A stretch of DNA of 42,876 nucleotides from Spirochaetales bacterium (GTDB lineage Bacteria > Spirochaetota > Spirochaetia > Sphaerochaetales > Sphaerochaetaceae): contig DUPO01000003.1 in assembly GCA_012838275.1 (NCBI GenBank), positions 1 through 42,876 of the forward strand. Direction: 5' to 3'. Below, piece by piece: positions 23,536-31,647 of the stretch; position 1 is the first letter of the stretch; each line of letters opens with the position of its first letter. The notes under the pieces were generated by a model. It made no database searches. It saw only the letters and a program-made list of their open reading frames with translations, and was not told where the DNA came from. The translations under genes were made by a program, and so were the position numbers.

Positions 23536-23587
23536 ACGGTCTTTAGAATACCATATCCGGGATGCCAAACCCAGTCTTTGCTTGTAC

Positions 23588-23616
23588 TTTCACAACCCGG
23601 GCAATCGTGGTATCCT
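23588..23616 (+). promoter_or_regulatory. Possible promoter of pta
   Basis: TTTCAC (23588-23593), 17-bp spacer, TATCCT (23611-23616). Expected start near 23623 gives a leader of about 34 bases. Moderate match only. Confidence 0.4.
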
Positions 23617-23656
23617 AAGGAAGATATCAATACATTTACAGTCAAGGAGCATGACC

Positions 23657-24658
23657 ATGACGTTTGCTGAAAAAATGAAGGCCCAAGCCATTGAGGCCAA
23701 CAAGAATCTTGTACTTGCGGAGGGAACAGAGAGCCGCACTATCCAAGCCGCACGAAAGATAATTGACGAGAAGATTGCCAAATCAGTCACCTTGGTAGGA
23801 CAAGAAGATGCCATTAGAAAAGCTGCTGAAGCAGTAGGGACCTCACTGGATGGAATCATCCTGGAAGATCCGCTTACCAATGCCGACAGGAAAAGCTTCG
23901 GACGTGCCTACTATGAGCTGAGAAAACATAAGGGAATGACAGAAGAAGAGGCTTTTGAAGGGATTGCAGACCCCTTACGTTGGGCAGCCATGATGGTTCG
24001 TCTGGGCAAGGCCGATGCTATGGTAGCCGGAGCTGAAAACACCACCGGCAGTGTGCTGGTTGCAGCGTTCAACATCATCAAATGCAAACCGGGGATCAAA
24101 TTCGCCTCCTCTTGCTTTGTGATGGCGACAGACAAGACAGATCTTGGCGCAAACGGCTCCTTCATATTTGCCGACTGTGCCACCATTCCCAACCCCACAG
24201 CCGAACAGCTTGCTGAAATTGCAGAAGCCTCAGCACTCTCCTGCAAGACATTCTTGCAAGCTGAACCCAAGGTGGCGATGCTCTCCTATTCGACTAAGGG
24301 CTCTGCCAAGGGAGACCTGGTGGACAAGGTGGTAAAGGCAACAGAACTCATCAAGGCCAAGCTACCCGAGCTTGCAGTCGACGGCGAGCTGCAGCTTGAT
24401 GCGGCCATCATCGGAAGCGTAGCCAAGAGCAAAGCTCCCGACTCAAAGGTTGCAGGTTCTGCAAACACTCTTATCTTCCCAGACCTGCAAGCTGGAAACA
24501 TCGGATACAAACTGGTGCAGAGACTCGCAGGAGCTGAGGCATATGGACCTATCCTTCAGGGATTCGCCAAACCTATCAGCGACCTTTCTCGAGGCTGTTC
24601 GATCGAGGACATCATAATCACCTCTTCGATTACCCTCGCCCAGGCAGCAAGTATCTGA
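23657..24658 (+). CDS. pta: Phosphate acetyltransferase
   Basis: Pta interconverts acetyl-CoA and acetyl phosphate, the first half of the fermentative acetate/ATP pathway. The 333-residue protein is the short single-domain form: LVLAEGTESRTIQAA, LGKADAMVAGAENTTGSV, the GSFIFADCATIPNPTAEQLA strand and the C-terminal ISDLSRGCSIEDII. ATG at 23657 is chosen because AAGGAG lies 7 bases upstream; an ATG at 23651 is too close to it. No acetate kinase gene is adjacent. It is followed by a GGGCCC hairpin. Confidence 0.96.
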   Translation: MTFAEKMKAQAIEANKNLVLAEGTESRTIQAARKIIDEKIAKSVTLVGQEDAIRKAAEAVGTSLDGIILEDPLTNADRKSFGRAYYELRKHKGMTEEEAFEGIADPLRWAAMMVRLGKADAMVAGAENTTGSVLVAAFNIIKCKPGIKFASSCFVMATDKTDLGANGSFIFADCATIPNPTAEQLAEIAEASALSCKTFLQAEPKVAMLSYSTKGSAKGDLVDKVVKATELIKAKLPELAVDGELQLDAAIIGSVAKSKAPDSKVAGSANTLIFPDLQAGNIGYKLVQRLAGAEAYGPILQGFAKPISDLSRGCSIEDIIITSSITLAQAASI

Positions 24659-24683
24659 GACAAATGAATTCCTAAATTTTGTT

Positions 24684-24703
24684 AGGGCCCGCAAGGGCCC
24701 TTT
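24684..24703 (+). terminator. Hairpin terminator after pta
   Basis: AGGGCCC (24684-24690), GCAA tetraloop, GGGCCCT (24695-24701), followed by a short, interrupted T-rich tail. Strong stem, weak U-tract. Confidence 0.6.
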
Positions 24704-24762
24704 GCTATATATTGTCTTGAGTATTTGTTAGTATGTGCGCATTTCCAAGGAGCTTGCCAACC

Positions 24763-26160
24763 ATGGGCCTTTCCAAAAGACCACTTGACCTATTCGACCC
24801 CACCCTCTCTCCAGGGACCATTATCTGGGCCTTGGCCTGGCCGACCATCGTCGAACAGATCCTTCAAGTCACCGTAACATTTGCGGACTCTGCAATGGTA
24901 GGCGCCTTGGGCGAGCAGGCCACGGCAGCCATCTCGGTTACCAGCTCGACTATCTGGCTGGTGAACGGTTGGATGAACGCCCTAGCCCTAGGGTTCGGTG
25001 TCCTGATGGCAAGAGATCTTGGAGCGGGAAAACAGGATCGTGCGAAGCTTGTCGTTCGTCAGGCATTGCTAACTGCAATGGGATTCGGGCTCTTTCTCGC
25101 TCTGATTTTCATGCAGATTTCACGCATCCTTCCCTCTTGGATAGGGGCAGAGGAAGCTGTAAGACCCTTGTCGCAGAGGTATCTCTTTATCATCGCTTTG
25201 GGGTATGTACCCAACCTGCTGATGATTACAGTCAGCACCCTCTTGCGTCTCAGCGGGGACACCAAGCGGCCTCTCTACCTAAACGCCTTCAACAATGCTT
25301 GTAACATCCTTTTCAATCTCTTCTTTATATTCCCCTCCATACGGATAGGGAGGCTGCTGTTGCCCGGTCTCGGCCTTGGGGTCAGCGGTGCGGCTATGGC
25401 CACCACTCTTGCTTGTTCCCTGACAGCAATCCTCTTGCTGCTTGTCCTTTTCAAGGGCAACCATAAGATAAGAATTTCATTCAGACAGCGATGGGCATTT
25501 GACGGACAAATCCAGAAACAGGCCCTTAAGCTGGGAGTTCCCATCGCCTTGGAACGATCCACACTCTCCTTTGGGCAAATAGCCCTCACAAAGATGGTCG
25601 GAGCCCTGGGAACCACAGCCCTTGCAGCCCATTTCTTGGCCATCAGCGCCGAGTCGATAACCTACCTGCCAGCCTCGGGCTTTTCCACCGCCGCAACAAC
25701 CTTGGTGGCCCAGTCCCTGGGGAGGGAAGACAAGGTCCTAGCCAAGCGCTACGCCAACCTCTGCGTACTCTGGGGTACGGTGATGATGAGTCTGATGGGT
25801 CTGGTGTTATATCTGTTTGCCCCATTTCTTATGATGCTCTTTACCCGGGTGGAGCCTGTCATAATCCTGGGGGCACAGGTGTTGAGAATAGAGGCTTTTG
25901 CACAACCGGCATTCGGCCTCTCAATCCTTGTCTTCGGCGTTATGAGAGGGGGTGGGGATACAAAAGGGCCGTTTCTCATCTCACTTGTCGGGATGTGGCT
26001 TCTGCGTCTGCCCCTAGCCTGGATACTGCTCAGGCTGACGAGTCTTGGTCTGGCGGCAGTCTGGCTAGCCATGATGAGCGACCTCATGCTCAGAGGGGTA
26101 ATCTGTCTGTACAGTTACAAGAAAGGCTCCTGGCTCAGGAGTTGGCAACAGCCTCACTGA
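24763..26160 (+). CDS. MATE family efflux transporter (distinct from the tandem pair)
   Basis: A 465-residue polytopic MATE protein. The N-terminus reads LFDPTLSPGTIIWALAWPTIVEQILQVTVTFADSAMVGALG, with further landmarks LGASGAAMAT-like LGVSGAAMATTLACSL, ERSTLSFGQIALTKMVGALGTTALAAH and FGVMRGGGDTKGP. It belongs to a different MATE branch from the genes at 6747-9584, which have VASVGEAAV at the same place. ATG at 24763 follows AAGGAG by 10 bases; an ATG at 24733 has no ribosome binding site. The end overlaps the convergent rsmA by 26 bases. Confidence 0.9.
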   Translation: MGLSKRPLDLFDPTLSPGTIIWALAWPTIVEQILQVTVTFADSAMVGALGEQATAAISVTSSTIWLVNGWMNALALGFGVLMARDLGAGKQDRAKLVVRQALLTAMGFGLFLALIFMQISRILPSWIGAEEAVRPLSQRYLFIIALGYVPNLLMITVSTLLRLSGDTKRPLYLNAFNNACNILFNLFFIFPSIRIGRLLLPGLGLGVSGAAMATTLACSLTAILLLLVLFKGNHKIRISFRQRWAFDGQIQKQALKLGVPIALERSTLSFGQIALTKMVGALGTTALAAHFLAISAESITYLPASGFSTAATTLVAQSLGREDKVLAKRYANLCVLWGTVMMSLMGLVLYLFAPFLMMLFTRVEPVIILGAQVLRIEAFAQPAFGLSILVFGVMRGGGDTKGPFLISLVGMWLLRLPLAWILLRLTSLGLAAVWLAMMSDLMLRGVICLYSYKKGSWLRSWQQPH

Positions 26161-27004
26161 TCGAGATGAACTGGGCCCATCCCAGCTGTTCCGCCCGCAA
26201 TCCTGCAGCGACTCCGCTCTGTTCCAGGATAAGGGCGACCCCATCCTTTCCAACAAGCGATCCGGTCTTTCCTCCCAAGAGGTTGTTCTTTATGGTCTTT
26301 CTCCTTTGGGCAAAAAGGTCGCGTACAACCATGAGAAAGACCGTCCGGAGAGCCGGGTCTACCAGAGGGGTATCGCGCTTCTCCATCGTGATGACAGTAC
26401 TGCTGACATTGGGTTCGGGAAAGAAACTGCTGCCGCTGATGTTGAAGACGCTCTTCACCACATAATCCATCTGAGCGAGCAGACTGAAGGATGACCAGGC
26501 CTTCTCCCCAGGCTTTGCACTAAGACGCAAGGCGACCTCGGTCTGCAAGGTATAGACCATTTTGGGCGGGAGACACCCCGCTTCAAGTAACTTTGCAATG
26601 ACAACAGAGCCCACATTATAGGGAAGATTGCCACAAATCCTCTCAGGAGTACCGTCCTCTTTCCAAACCTTCTCCCATGTTTTCAGGGCATCCCCTTCGA
26701 TAAGGCGAAAGTTCTCATCATCACCAAAAGCCTGCTCGCTGAGGATGCGACAAAATCCGTGGTCTATCTCAAAGGCTGTTACAGCGCAACCCGCTTCCAG
26801 AAGATGGGCGGTCAGTGACCCGATGCCAGGGCCCACTTCCCAGACCTTCATCGGAGGATCAAGGGTAAGTTCCTTTACAATATTCTCACGAACATGACGG
26901 CTAATCAGAAAATTCTGTCCAAATTTCTTGCTCAAGGCGAGCCCTTCCTTGTCGAGCAGGCTCTGAATGGCCTTCGGTGAATCGTAAGCGAATTTCCAAC
27001 TCAT
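26135..27004 (-). CDS. rsmA: 16S rRNA (A1518/A1519-N6) dimethyltransferase RsmA/KsgA
   Basis: RsmA dimethylates two adjacent adenines in helix 45 of 16S rRNA during 30S maturation; loss gives kasugamycin resistance. The 289-residue protein has the family start LSKKFGQNFLI, SAM motif I VWEVGPGIGSLT, acidic ligand in FEIDHGF, and catalytic motif IV GNLPYNVGS. The C-terminal helical domain has FAQRRKTIKNNL. ATG at 27004 follows AAGGAG by 8 bases. The first 104 bases lie inside the 3' end of comEC in another frame, an unusually long same-strand overlap. Confidence 0.96.
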   Translation of the reverse strand: MSWKFAYDSPKAIQSLLDKEGLALSKKFGQNFLISRHVRENIVKELTLDPPMKVWEVGPGIGSLTAHLLEAGCAVTAFEIDHGFCRILSEQAFGDDENFRLIEGDALKTWEKVWKEDGTPERICGNLPYNVGSVVIAKLLEAGCLPPKMVYTLQTEVALRLSAKPGEKAWSSFSLLAQMDYVVKSVFNISGSSFFPEPNVSSTVITMEKRDTPLVDPALRTVFLMVVRDLFAQRRKTIKNNLLGGKTGSLVGKDGVALILEQSGVAAGLRAEQLGWAQFISISEAVANS

Positions 27005-28397
27005 AGGAGTCTCTCCTTCTTTTTTGCAAAGCCCGTTCAGCATAGCCAATTGAGGCAAGGAGCGTCAACACAAGAAAGAGATAGAGACCGAAACCACCTA
27101 GGGAGAGGGCGCCACCTAAAAGGATGCTGCCAAATCCTAAAACAGTCTGGAGCAACCATTGGAGAGTTACTACCAGAGGTGCGAAAACCTGACCGCCTAC
27201 AAAGGCTAGCAGGGAGCACCCCATTAGGGAAAACATCAAAAGTGAGGCAAAAGGAGCCACAACCAACGCTCCTATCTGCCATGTTCCCCAAATCACCAGG
27301 GTAGGGATTGCAGTAAAGAGTATGGCAAAGGCGGAAGCGATAAACGGCTCAAAAACCTTGGGGCGATAAAAGGCGAAGAGGGTGTTGCACAAGAGCCCCC
27401 CATAGGCCGCATAACTCAGGAGACTTCCCATACTTGTAACGGCAGAGGGAAATAGGAACGTCTGGATAGTTGCTGCCGCAAGAAAAGAGTAGTACGAGGC
27501 CATCGCACCCTTCAGGAACAAGGAGAGTACAGCCATCCCCATAGCTCGCACCAAAGAGGGTTTGGGCCCCACCAGCAAGACATAAAAAAGCGCCAGGATT
27601 ACCGAAACAGACCTCCCTCTCCTCTTGCCAAACAGGGGGATCAGCGCACTCGAGAGCAGAGCAATGAAAAACTGCAGATGCATACCTGAAAGGGCTAGCA
27701 GGTGGGCACATCCGCTCTTCAGACTCATCTCCTTCAGTGGAAAGGCGCTGTCGCTGCTCCTTCCCAGCAGAAGCATCATAGCAAGGGAACGGCTCTGTTC
27801 GTCTTTCAGCACCACAGTAAAACGCCTCTCTGCCAGCGAGAGGAGCTTACGTCTGAAAGCTCTATATCTGGAGATTGAGAGAACCTGCAGGGTATCGGCA
27901 AAGAACAACGAACCATCAGGGGCAAATTTCCCTTGCATCAGGACCCTGCTCCCGCTCACCATAACCTCATCCACCTTCACCAGGGCGGTCAATACCCCTT
28001 CAGCACTCCCCTTCGCCTCATCCCCTGTCCCACAGGAAGCCAAACGCAAACGCAACAGTTGCTTGCCACTTTTGCAAAGCAGGGAGTCCTCACCAAGGGA
28101 CCCCTCCACCTCTGTTATGCGCGTATGTTCGAAAGCCATCTCCACCTGTGTACCTGCCGCTGCCCATCCGAAGAGGGTGTAACAAAAAAAACAGAGGGTT
28201 GAAATCTTAATAATTGTTATTTGTATATTCTTGTTGTAAAAAAAAATCCCCAAGCAGTGGAGGGAAAAACCAGAAACAAGCAATATCACTGCTACAAGAA
28301 GGGGATAACCCAGCAGGGAACTCTCCGTTGCAGCGAGAAAAAACAACAGGGGAACTGCTGTGATGATACCGAGACGCACCCAAAAACGACCACGCAT
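26901..28397 (-). CDS. comEC: ComEC/Rec2 family DNA-uptake channel protein
   Basis: ComEC forms the inner-membrane channel for single-stranded DNA in natural competence. The 498-residue protein has N-terminal membrane helices, a soluble OB-like part around VEGSLGEDSLLC to LFFADTLQVL, and the competence domain with its diagnostic HLLALSGMHLQFF motif and many helices. The C-terminal metallo-beta-lactamase domain of full-length ComEC is absent; the protein ends in a charged tail that overlaps rsmA. The start ATG at 28397 is only one base from its AGGAGG, and both sit in a strong hairpin. No other competence gene is in the window. Function in DNA uptake is by family only. Confidence 0.88.
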   Translation of the reverse strand: MRGRFWVRLGIITAVPLLFFLAATESSLLGYPLLVAVILLVSGFSLHCLGIFFYNKNIQITIIKISTLCFFCYTLFGWAAAGTQVEMAFEHTRITEVEGSLGEDSLLCKSGKQLLRLRLASCGTGDEAKGSAEGVLTALVKVDEVMVSGSRVLMQGKFAPDGSLFFADTLQVLSISRYRAFRRKLLSLAERRFTVVLKDEQSRSLAMMLLLGRSSDSAFPLKEMSLKSGCAHLLALSGMHLQFFIALLSSALIPLFGKRRGRSVSVILALFYVLLVGPKPSLVRAMGMAVLSLFLKGAMASYYSFLAAATIQTFLFPSAVTSMGSLLSYAAYGGLLCNTLFAFYRPKVFEPFIASAFAILFTAIPTLVIWGTWQIGALVVAPFASLLMFSLMGCSLLAFVGGQVFAPLVVTLQWLLQTVLGFGSILLGGALSLGGFGLYLFLVLTLLASIGYAERALQKRRRDSYELEIRLRFTEGHSEPARQGRARLEQEIWTEFSD

Positions 28398-28426
28398 GCC
28401 TCCTAAGGCAGGGACGCGGTCGTTTT
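28382..28426 (-). promoter_or_regulatory. Hairpin covering the comEC ribosome binding site and start codon
   Basis: On the minus strand AAAACGACCGCG (28426-28415) pairs with CGTGGTCGTTTT (28394-28383), 12 pairs with one G-U in RNA. Inside, TGCC/GGCA folds around TTAGGA, placing AGGAGG in stem and loop. The comEC ATG (28397-28395) sits at the base of the loop. Five T residues end the 3' arm, and the hairpin starts four bases after the upstream stop codon, so it could be a terminator, a translation block, or both. Confidence 0.7.
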
Positions 28427-28429
28427 GCT

Positions 28430-29209
28430 TCAGTTCACCTGTTCTGAAAGCAGTACGGCAAGGGCTATCAAGGGGAGATCGATCCTCTGTTGCATGCTGA
28501 GATGGAACAGGCGCTGGGAAAGTCTCAAGTTCGGCTTCCGGGACTCCCTGACAGCGCGTACCCTACGCACCATACGCCAGAGGTTCTTCTGTCTCACCTT
28601 CAAGTGCAGAAGCAACAGTTCGAGGAACTCCTCAGCCCAAGGCCCCCTCTGTCCTTCAGGTAGCAATGTAAACTCTTTCTTCTCAACCAGGCAGATAGCG
28701 TCACTGAGATCCTGCATGTCCAGATTCGAAACATCCTGAAGGAATGACTCCAAGGCAAAGATGCCCTCCTGTTCCTGATAGTCCGGACTTCCCGCCTTCC
28801 CCTTGAGTTCGTACCTTCTCTGCAGGGCGAGAGAGGAACGGGTATCACGTCTGGCCAAGGCTACCCAGCAAAATATGCTCAGCCCTGAAGAGACGAGTAT
28901 CTCGTCGATCATCGGCAGCGGATCGCGAATAGCGAGCGACATGAAAAAATACGTGACTAAAAAGACTACTGCGCATATAAGGAGCCTCGGGACATACTGT
29001 TTGTCCTGGATCCATCGATCGACAGAAAAATCTATTGCCCGATAGAGTGCAAAGGAAGCTTCATCCTTCTGATTCTTTGTCAGCATACCGCTACTCTTGA
29101 GCACCACCGGGGTGTCAGCGTCCAGCAGGGTTACCTTATCCGTCTTCAGATAAGGGCTGAGATAGAGGTTCGCTCCGACTTTCCTGAGCAGTGCATAGCA
29201 AGTTATCAT
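28430..29209 (-). CDS. Conserved-looking membrane protein of unknown function
   Basis: A 259-residue protein with a soluble N-terminal part (about 70 residues), a membrane hairpin (LLICAVVFLVTYFFMSLAI and ILVSSGLSIFCWVALA) and a mainly helical cytoplasmic C-terminal region rich in Leu, Arg and Glu (EEFLELLLLHLKVRQKNLWRMVRRVRAVRE). I do not recognise the family. ATG at 29209 directly abuts the TAG of the phosphohexomutase gene, so it is almost certainly translated from the same mRNA. The ComEC hairpin follows its stop. Confidence 0.75.
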   Translation of the reverse strand: MITCYALLRKVGANLYLSPYLKTDKVTLLDADTPVVLKSSGMLTKNQKDEASFALYRAIDFSVDRWIQDKQYVPRLLICAVVFLVTYFFMSLAIRDPLPMIDEILVSSGLSIFCWVALARRDTRSSLALQRRYELKGKAGSPDYQEQEGIFALESFLQDVSNLDMQDLSDAICLVEKKEFTLLPEGQRGPWAEEFLELLLLHLKVRQKNLWRMVRRVRAVRESRKPNLRLSQRLFHLSMQQRIDLPLIALAVLLSEQVN

Positions 29210-30904
29210 CTATAGGGCCGCCTTAAACATTTCTACAAGGTCCGGAAGGGATTCTTCCAGTTCCTGCCTACCCCCTTTTTCCGCTTTGACAAAGAGGTAG
29301 TATTTGATTTTTGGTTCTGTCCCGCTGGGACGAACCACCAGTTTCTCTCCAGAGGTGAAATGCATGATCAGGACATCTGAAGGAGGAAAACCTGTATCCT
29401 TGCCAGCAAGCAAGTCCTTGGTGGAAAGAAGCGTCTTGCTTCCCAGAACATCTTCAGCCTTGAGATCTCTCAAAGAGGCCATGATCTGTTCCATCTTCCG
29501 CTTACCAGCAGAACCTTCATAGTCACGGGCAAAGACCACCTCAGTGCTATACCCATATTCATCATAGATGGCATCGAGGCGCTGTTGCAAGGTCAGCCCG
29601 CGCGTAGCATAGTAGCTCATCATCTCTACAGCTACCAGGGCTGAACTTACAGCGTCCTTATCCCTGACTGAGGGGACGGTAAGATAGCCATAGCTCTCTT
29701 CACATCCAAAGAGGAAATACTCCTCCTCACTCTTCTCCAGAGCTGCAATCTCCTCTGCTATGTATTTGAAACCGGTCAGGACATCCTTACATCTGCCTCC
29801 ATGGTCCTCCACAATCTGTCTGACAAGGTCGGTCGTGACCAGGCTTTTCACACATACAGGCCTCTTCTCACCCTCAGATGCGTTGACCAGGTAGTCACAC
29901 AGCAACACAGCTATCTGATTACCACTCAAAAGCTGGTATGCATCCTTCTGAGGGGTCACCGGTATCGCTATGCCCAGACGATCGGCATCGGGATCAGTAC
30001 CCAATACAATGTCGGCTTTGCTCTTCTTTGCCAGATCGAGCACCATTTTCATTGCATCAGCACTCTCAGGATTGGGAAGGCTCACTGTGGGAAAGGAGCC
30101 ATCGGGCTGTTCCTGCTCCGGTACGACCACACACTTGATGCCCACCTCTTTCAGAAGATGCCGGATGGGGACATTCCCTGTCCCGTGCAAAGGAGTATAG
30201 GCTACTGTTATGGGGCTTCCATAGACGAGGGATGGCCTCTTCAGGGATGCGAGCACCATTGCATAGTAGGCCTGGTCCACCTTATCGGGAACCGGGACCA
30301 ACAACCCTTTGGAGCGGGCACTCTGTTCGCTGATGCTCTGGATATCCTCGACCCTAACCGAATTCGCGCGTTCTGCGATGCTGAAATCATGAGGAGGGGT
30401 TACCTGCCCCCCTGAACGCCAATAGACCTTATACCCATTGTATTGGGAAGGGTTATGGCTTGCGGTAATGACGATTCCTGCGGTGGTATTGAGATAGCGA
30501 ACAGCAAAGCTCAGCATCGGGACCGGATGCAGCGTATTGTACAGGAATACGGAAATACCATTGGCAGCAAGTACCAGCGAGGCTTCCATGGCGAATTGCT
30601 CGCTGTAGTGACGACTATCGTAGGCTATGGCCACAGAGGGATTGCTGGACTCCTCGTTGAGGTAGTCGCTCAAGCCTTGGGTGACCTTGCGTATGATGAA
30701 GGTATTCATCCTGTTGGTTCCCCCGCCAAGAATCCCCCTGAGCCCTGCAGTCCCAAAGGAGAGGCTGGTATAGAACCTGTCGTACAGGCCCTCCCAGTTC
30801 TCATTTGCAAGTTCCAACTCCACTTCCTGGCGAAAAGCACTCTCCTGTTCGCTTCGGATGTAAGCTTCAGCTTTAATTCTCAGGTCTTTTTCATTGTAGG
30901 TCAT
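29210..30904 (-). CDS. Phosphoglucomutase/phosphomannomutase family protein
   Basis: A 564-residue alpha-D-phosphohexomutase that shifts phosphate between C1 and C6 of a hexose. Family motifs: SFGTAGLRGILGGGTNRMN at the N-terminus, the phosphoserine loop ITASHNPSQYNGYKVY, the metal loop GTDPDADRLG, the sugar-binding GCEESYGYL and the phosphate-binding VVRPSGTEPKIKYY. The long form with FGTAGLRG and TASHNPSQYNGYK is the PgcA/PGM2 type. The start overlaps the end of the HAD phosphatase by 14 bases. Glucose 1-phosphate is the likely substrate; a pentose role is possible in this subgroup. Confidence 0.93.
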   Translation of the reverse strand: MTYNEKDLRIKAEAYIRSEQESAFRQEVELELANENWEGLYDRFYTSLSFGTAGLRGILGGGTNRMNTFIIRKVTQGLSDYLNEESSNPSVAIAYDSRHYSEQFAMEASLVLAANGISVFLYNTLHPVPMLSFAVRYLNTTAGIVITASHNPSQYNGYKVYWRSGGQVTPPHDFSIAERANSVRVEDIQSISEQSARSKGLLVPVPDKVDQAYYAMVLASLKRPSLVYGSPITVAYTPLHGTGNVPIRHLLKEVGIKCVVVPEQEQPDGSFPTVSLPNPESADAMKMVLDLAKKSKADIVLGTDPDADRLGIAIPVTPQKDAYQLLSGNQIAVLLCDYLVNASEGEKRPVCVKSLVTTDLVRQIVEDHGGRCKDVLTGFKYIAEEIAALEKSEEEYFLFGCEESYGYLTVPSVRDKDAVSSALVAVEMMSYYATRGLTLQQRLDAIYDEYGYSTEVVFARDYEGSAGKRKMEQIMASLRDLKAEDVLGSKTLLSTKDLLAGKDTGFPPSDVLIMHFTSGEKLVVRPSGTEPKIKYYLFVKAEKGGRQELEESLPDLVEMFKAAL

Positions 30905-31568
30905 TGATAGCCTCCTGTAGCTCCTCTACTGAATCCACCAGGTTGGATGCACTCAGCATGGCTAGGTCCTCTCTTGGTCTGAATCCCCACGATACCAGAA
31001 TATGTTGGCAACCAGCATTCACTGCTGTCTGATAGTCAACTTCAGAATCACCTACATAGAGCAAATTTTCAACAGGAAGTTGCTCTTTATTTGCAAAATA
31101 CAGAATACCTGCCCTATCCGGCTTCCTTGGGAAGTCATTTCGCATCCCCCTCACCCAGGCAAACCGGATATGGGGAAACAGGGTGCGGACAACCTTTCCT
31201 GTCAGCCCGTCCTCCTTATTGGAAAACACTGCGATAGGAATCTCTTGACGATCCAGGCCTTCCAACAGGGGAAGAATCCCTTCATACGGCTTGCTTTTGA
31301 CACAAGGGTTCTCGCGATAATACTCCATCATCGCAGCATACATCCGGTCGATCTGATCGGAGGGAAGGTTTTTTCCCTTGAGTTCTACAGCTCCCATCAA
31401 AGCATTTCTCAAGCCCCTGCCTACAACCTTTTGTGTCATCTGAGCATCCAAAGGAGATAAACCTTCAAGTTCAAGGGCCCTGTTCAGGGCATTTTGTATG
31501 TCTTCTATCGTATCGACAAGCGTTCCATCTAGATCAAACAGGATAGCCTGCACTGTTTTTTTCTGCAT
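30891..31568 (-). CDS. HAD family hydrolase, phosphoglycolate phosphatase-like
   Basis: A 225-residue haloacid dehalogenase-type phosphatase with motif I LFDLDGTLVDT, motif II VFSNKE, the motif III Lys in RKPDRAG and motif IV VGDSEVDYQTAVNAG. A helical cap (NALNRALELEGLSPLD) follows motif I, as in Gph and PpaX. The exact substrate is unknown. I take ATG at 31568, six bases after a GATAAT -10, over an in-frame ATG at 31586 that lies within the promoter spacer and would not be transcribed. It heads the operon of phosphohexomutase and the membrane protein. Confidence 0.88.
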   Translation of the reverse strand: MQKKTVQAILFDLDGTLVDTIEDIQNALNRALELEGLSPLDAQMTQKVVGRGLRNALMGAVELKGKNLPSDQIDRMYAAMMEYYRENPCVKSKPYEGILPLLEGLDRQEIPIAVFSNKEDGLTGKVVRTLFPHIRFAWVRGMRNDFPRKPDRAGILYFANKEQLPVENLLYVGDSEVDYQTAVNAGCQHILVSWGFRPREDLAMLSASNLVDSVEELQEAINDLQ

Positions 31569-31574
31569 AATGCC

Positions 31575-31604
31575 ATTATCGGACATCGAAGAGGTACAAG
31601 TCAA
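31575..31604 (-). promoter_or_regulatory. Promoter of the HAD phosphatase operon
   Basis: On the minus strand TTGACT (31604-31599), 18-bp spacer, GATAAT (31580-31575). Expected start falls on the A of the ATG at 31568. Confidence 0.65.
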
Positions 31605-31612
31605 TAAACGTT

Positions 31613-31641
31613 TTGACAAAACTCCGGCGTTCCGCTACTGT
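31613..31641 (+). promoter_or_regulatory. Promoter of the RlmI-like gene
   Basis: TTGACA (31613-31618), exact 17-bp spacer, TACTGT (31636-31641). Expected start is the A of ATG at 31648. Its -35 is 8 bp from that of the divergent promoter. Confidence 0.7.
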
Positions 31642-31647
31642 TAAACC

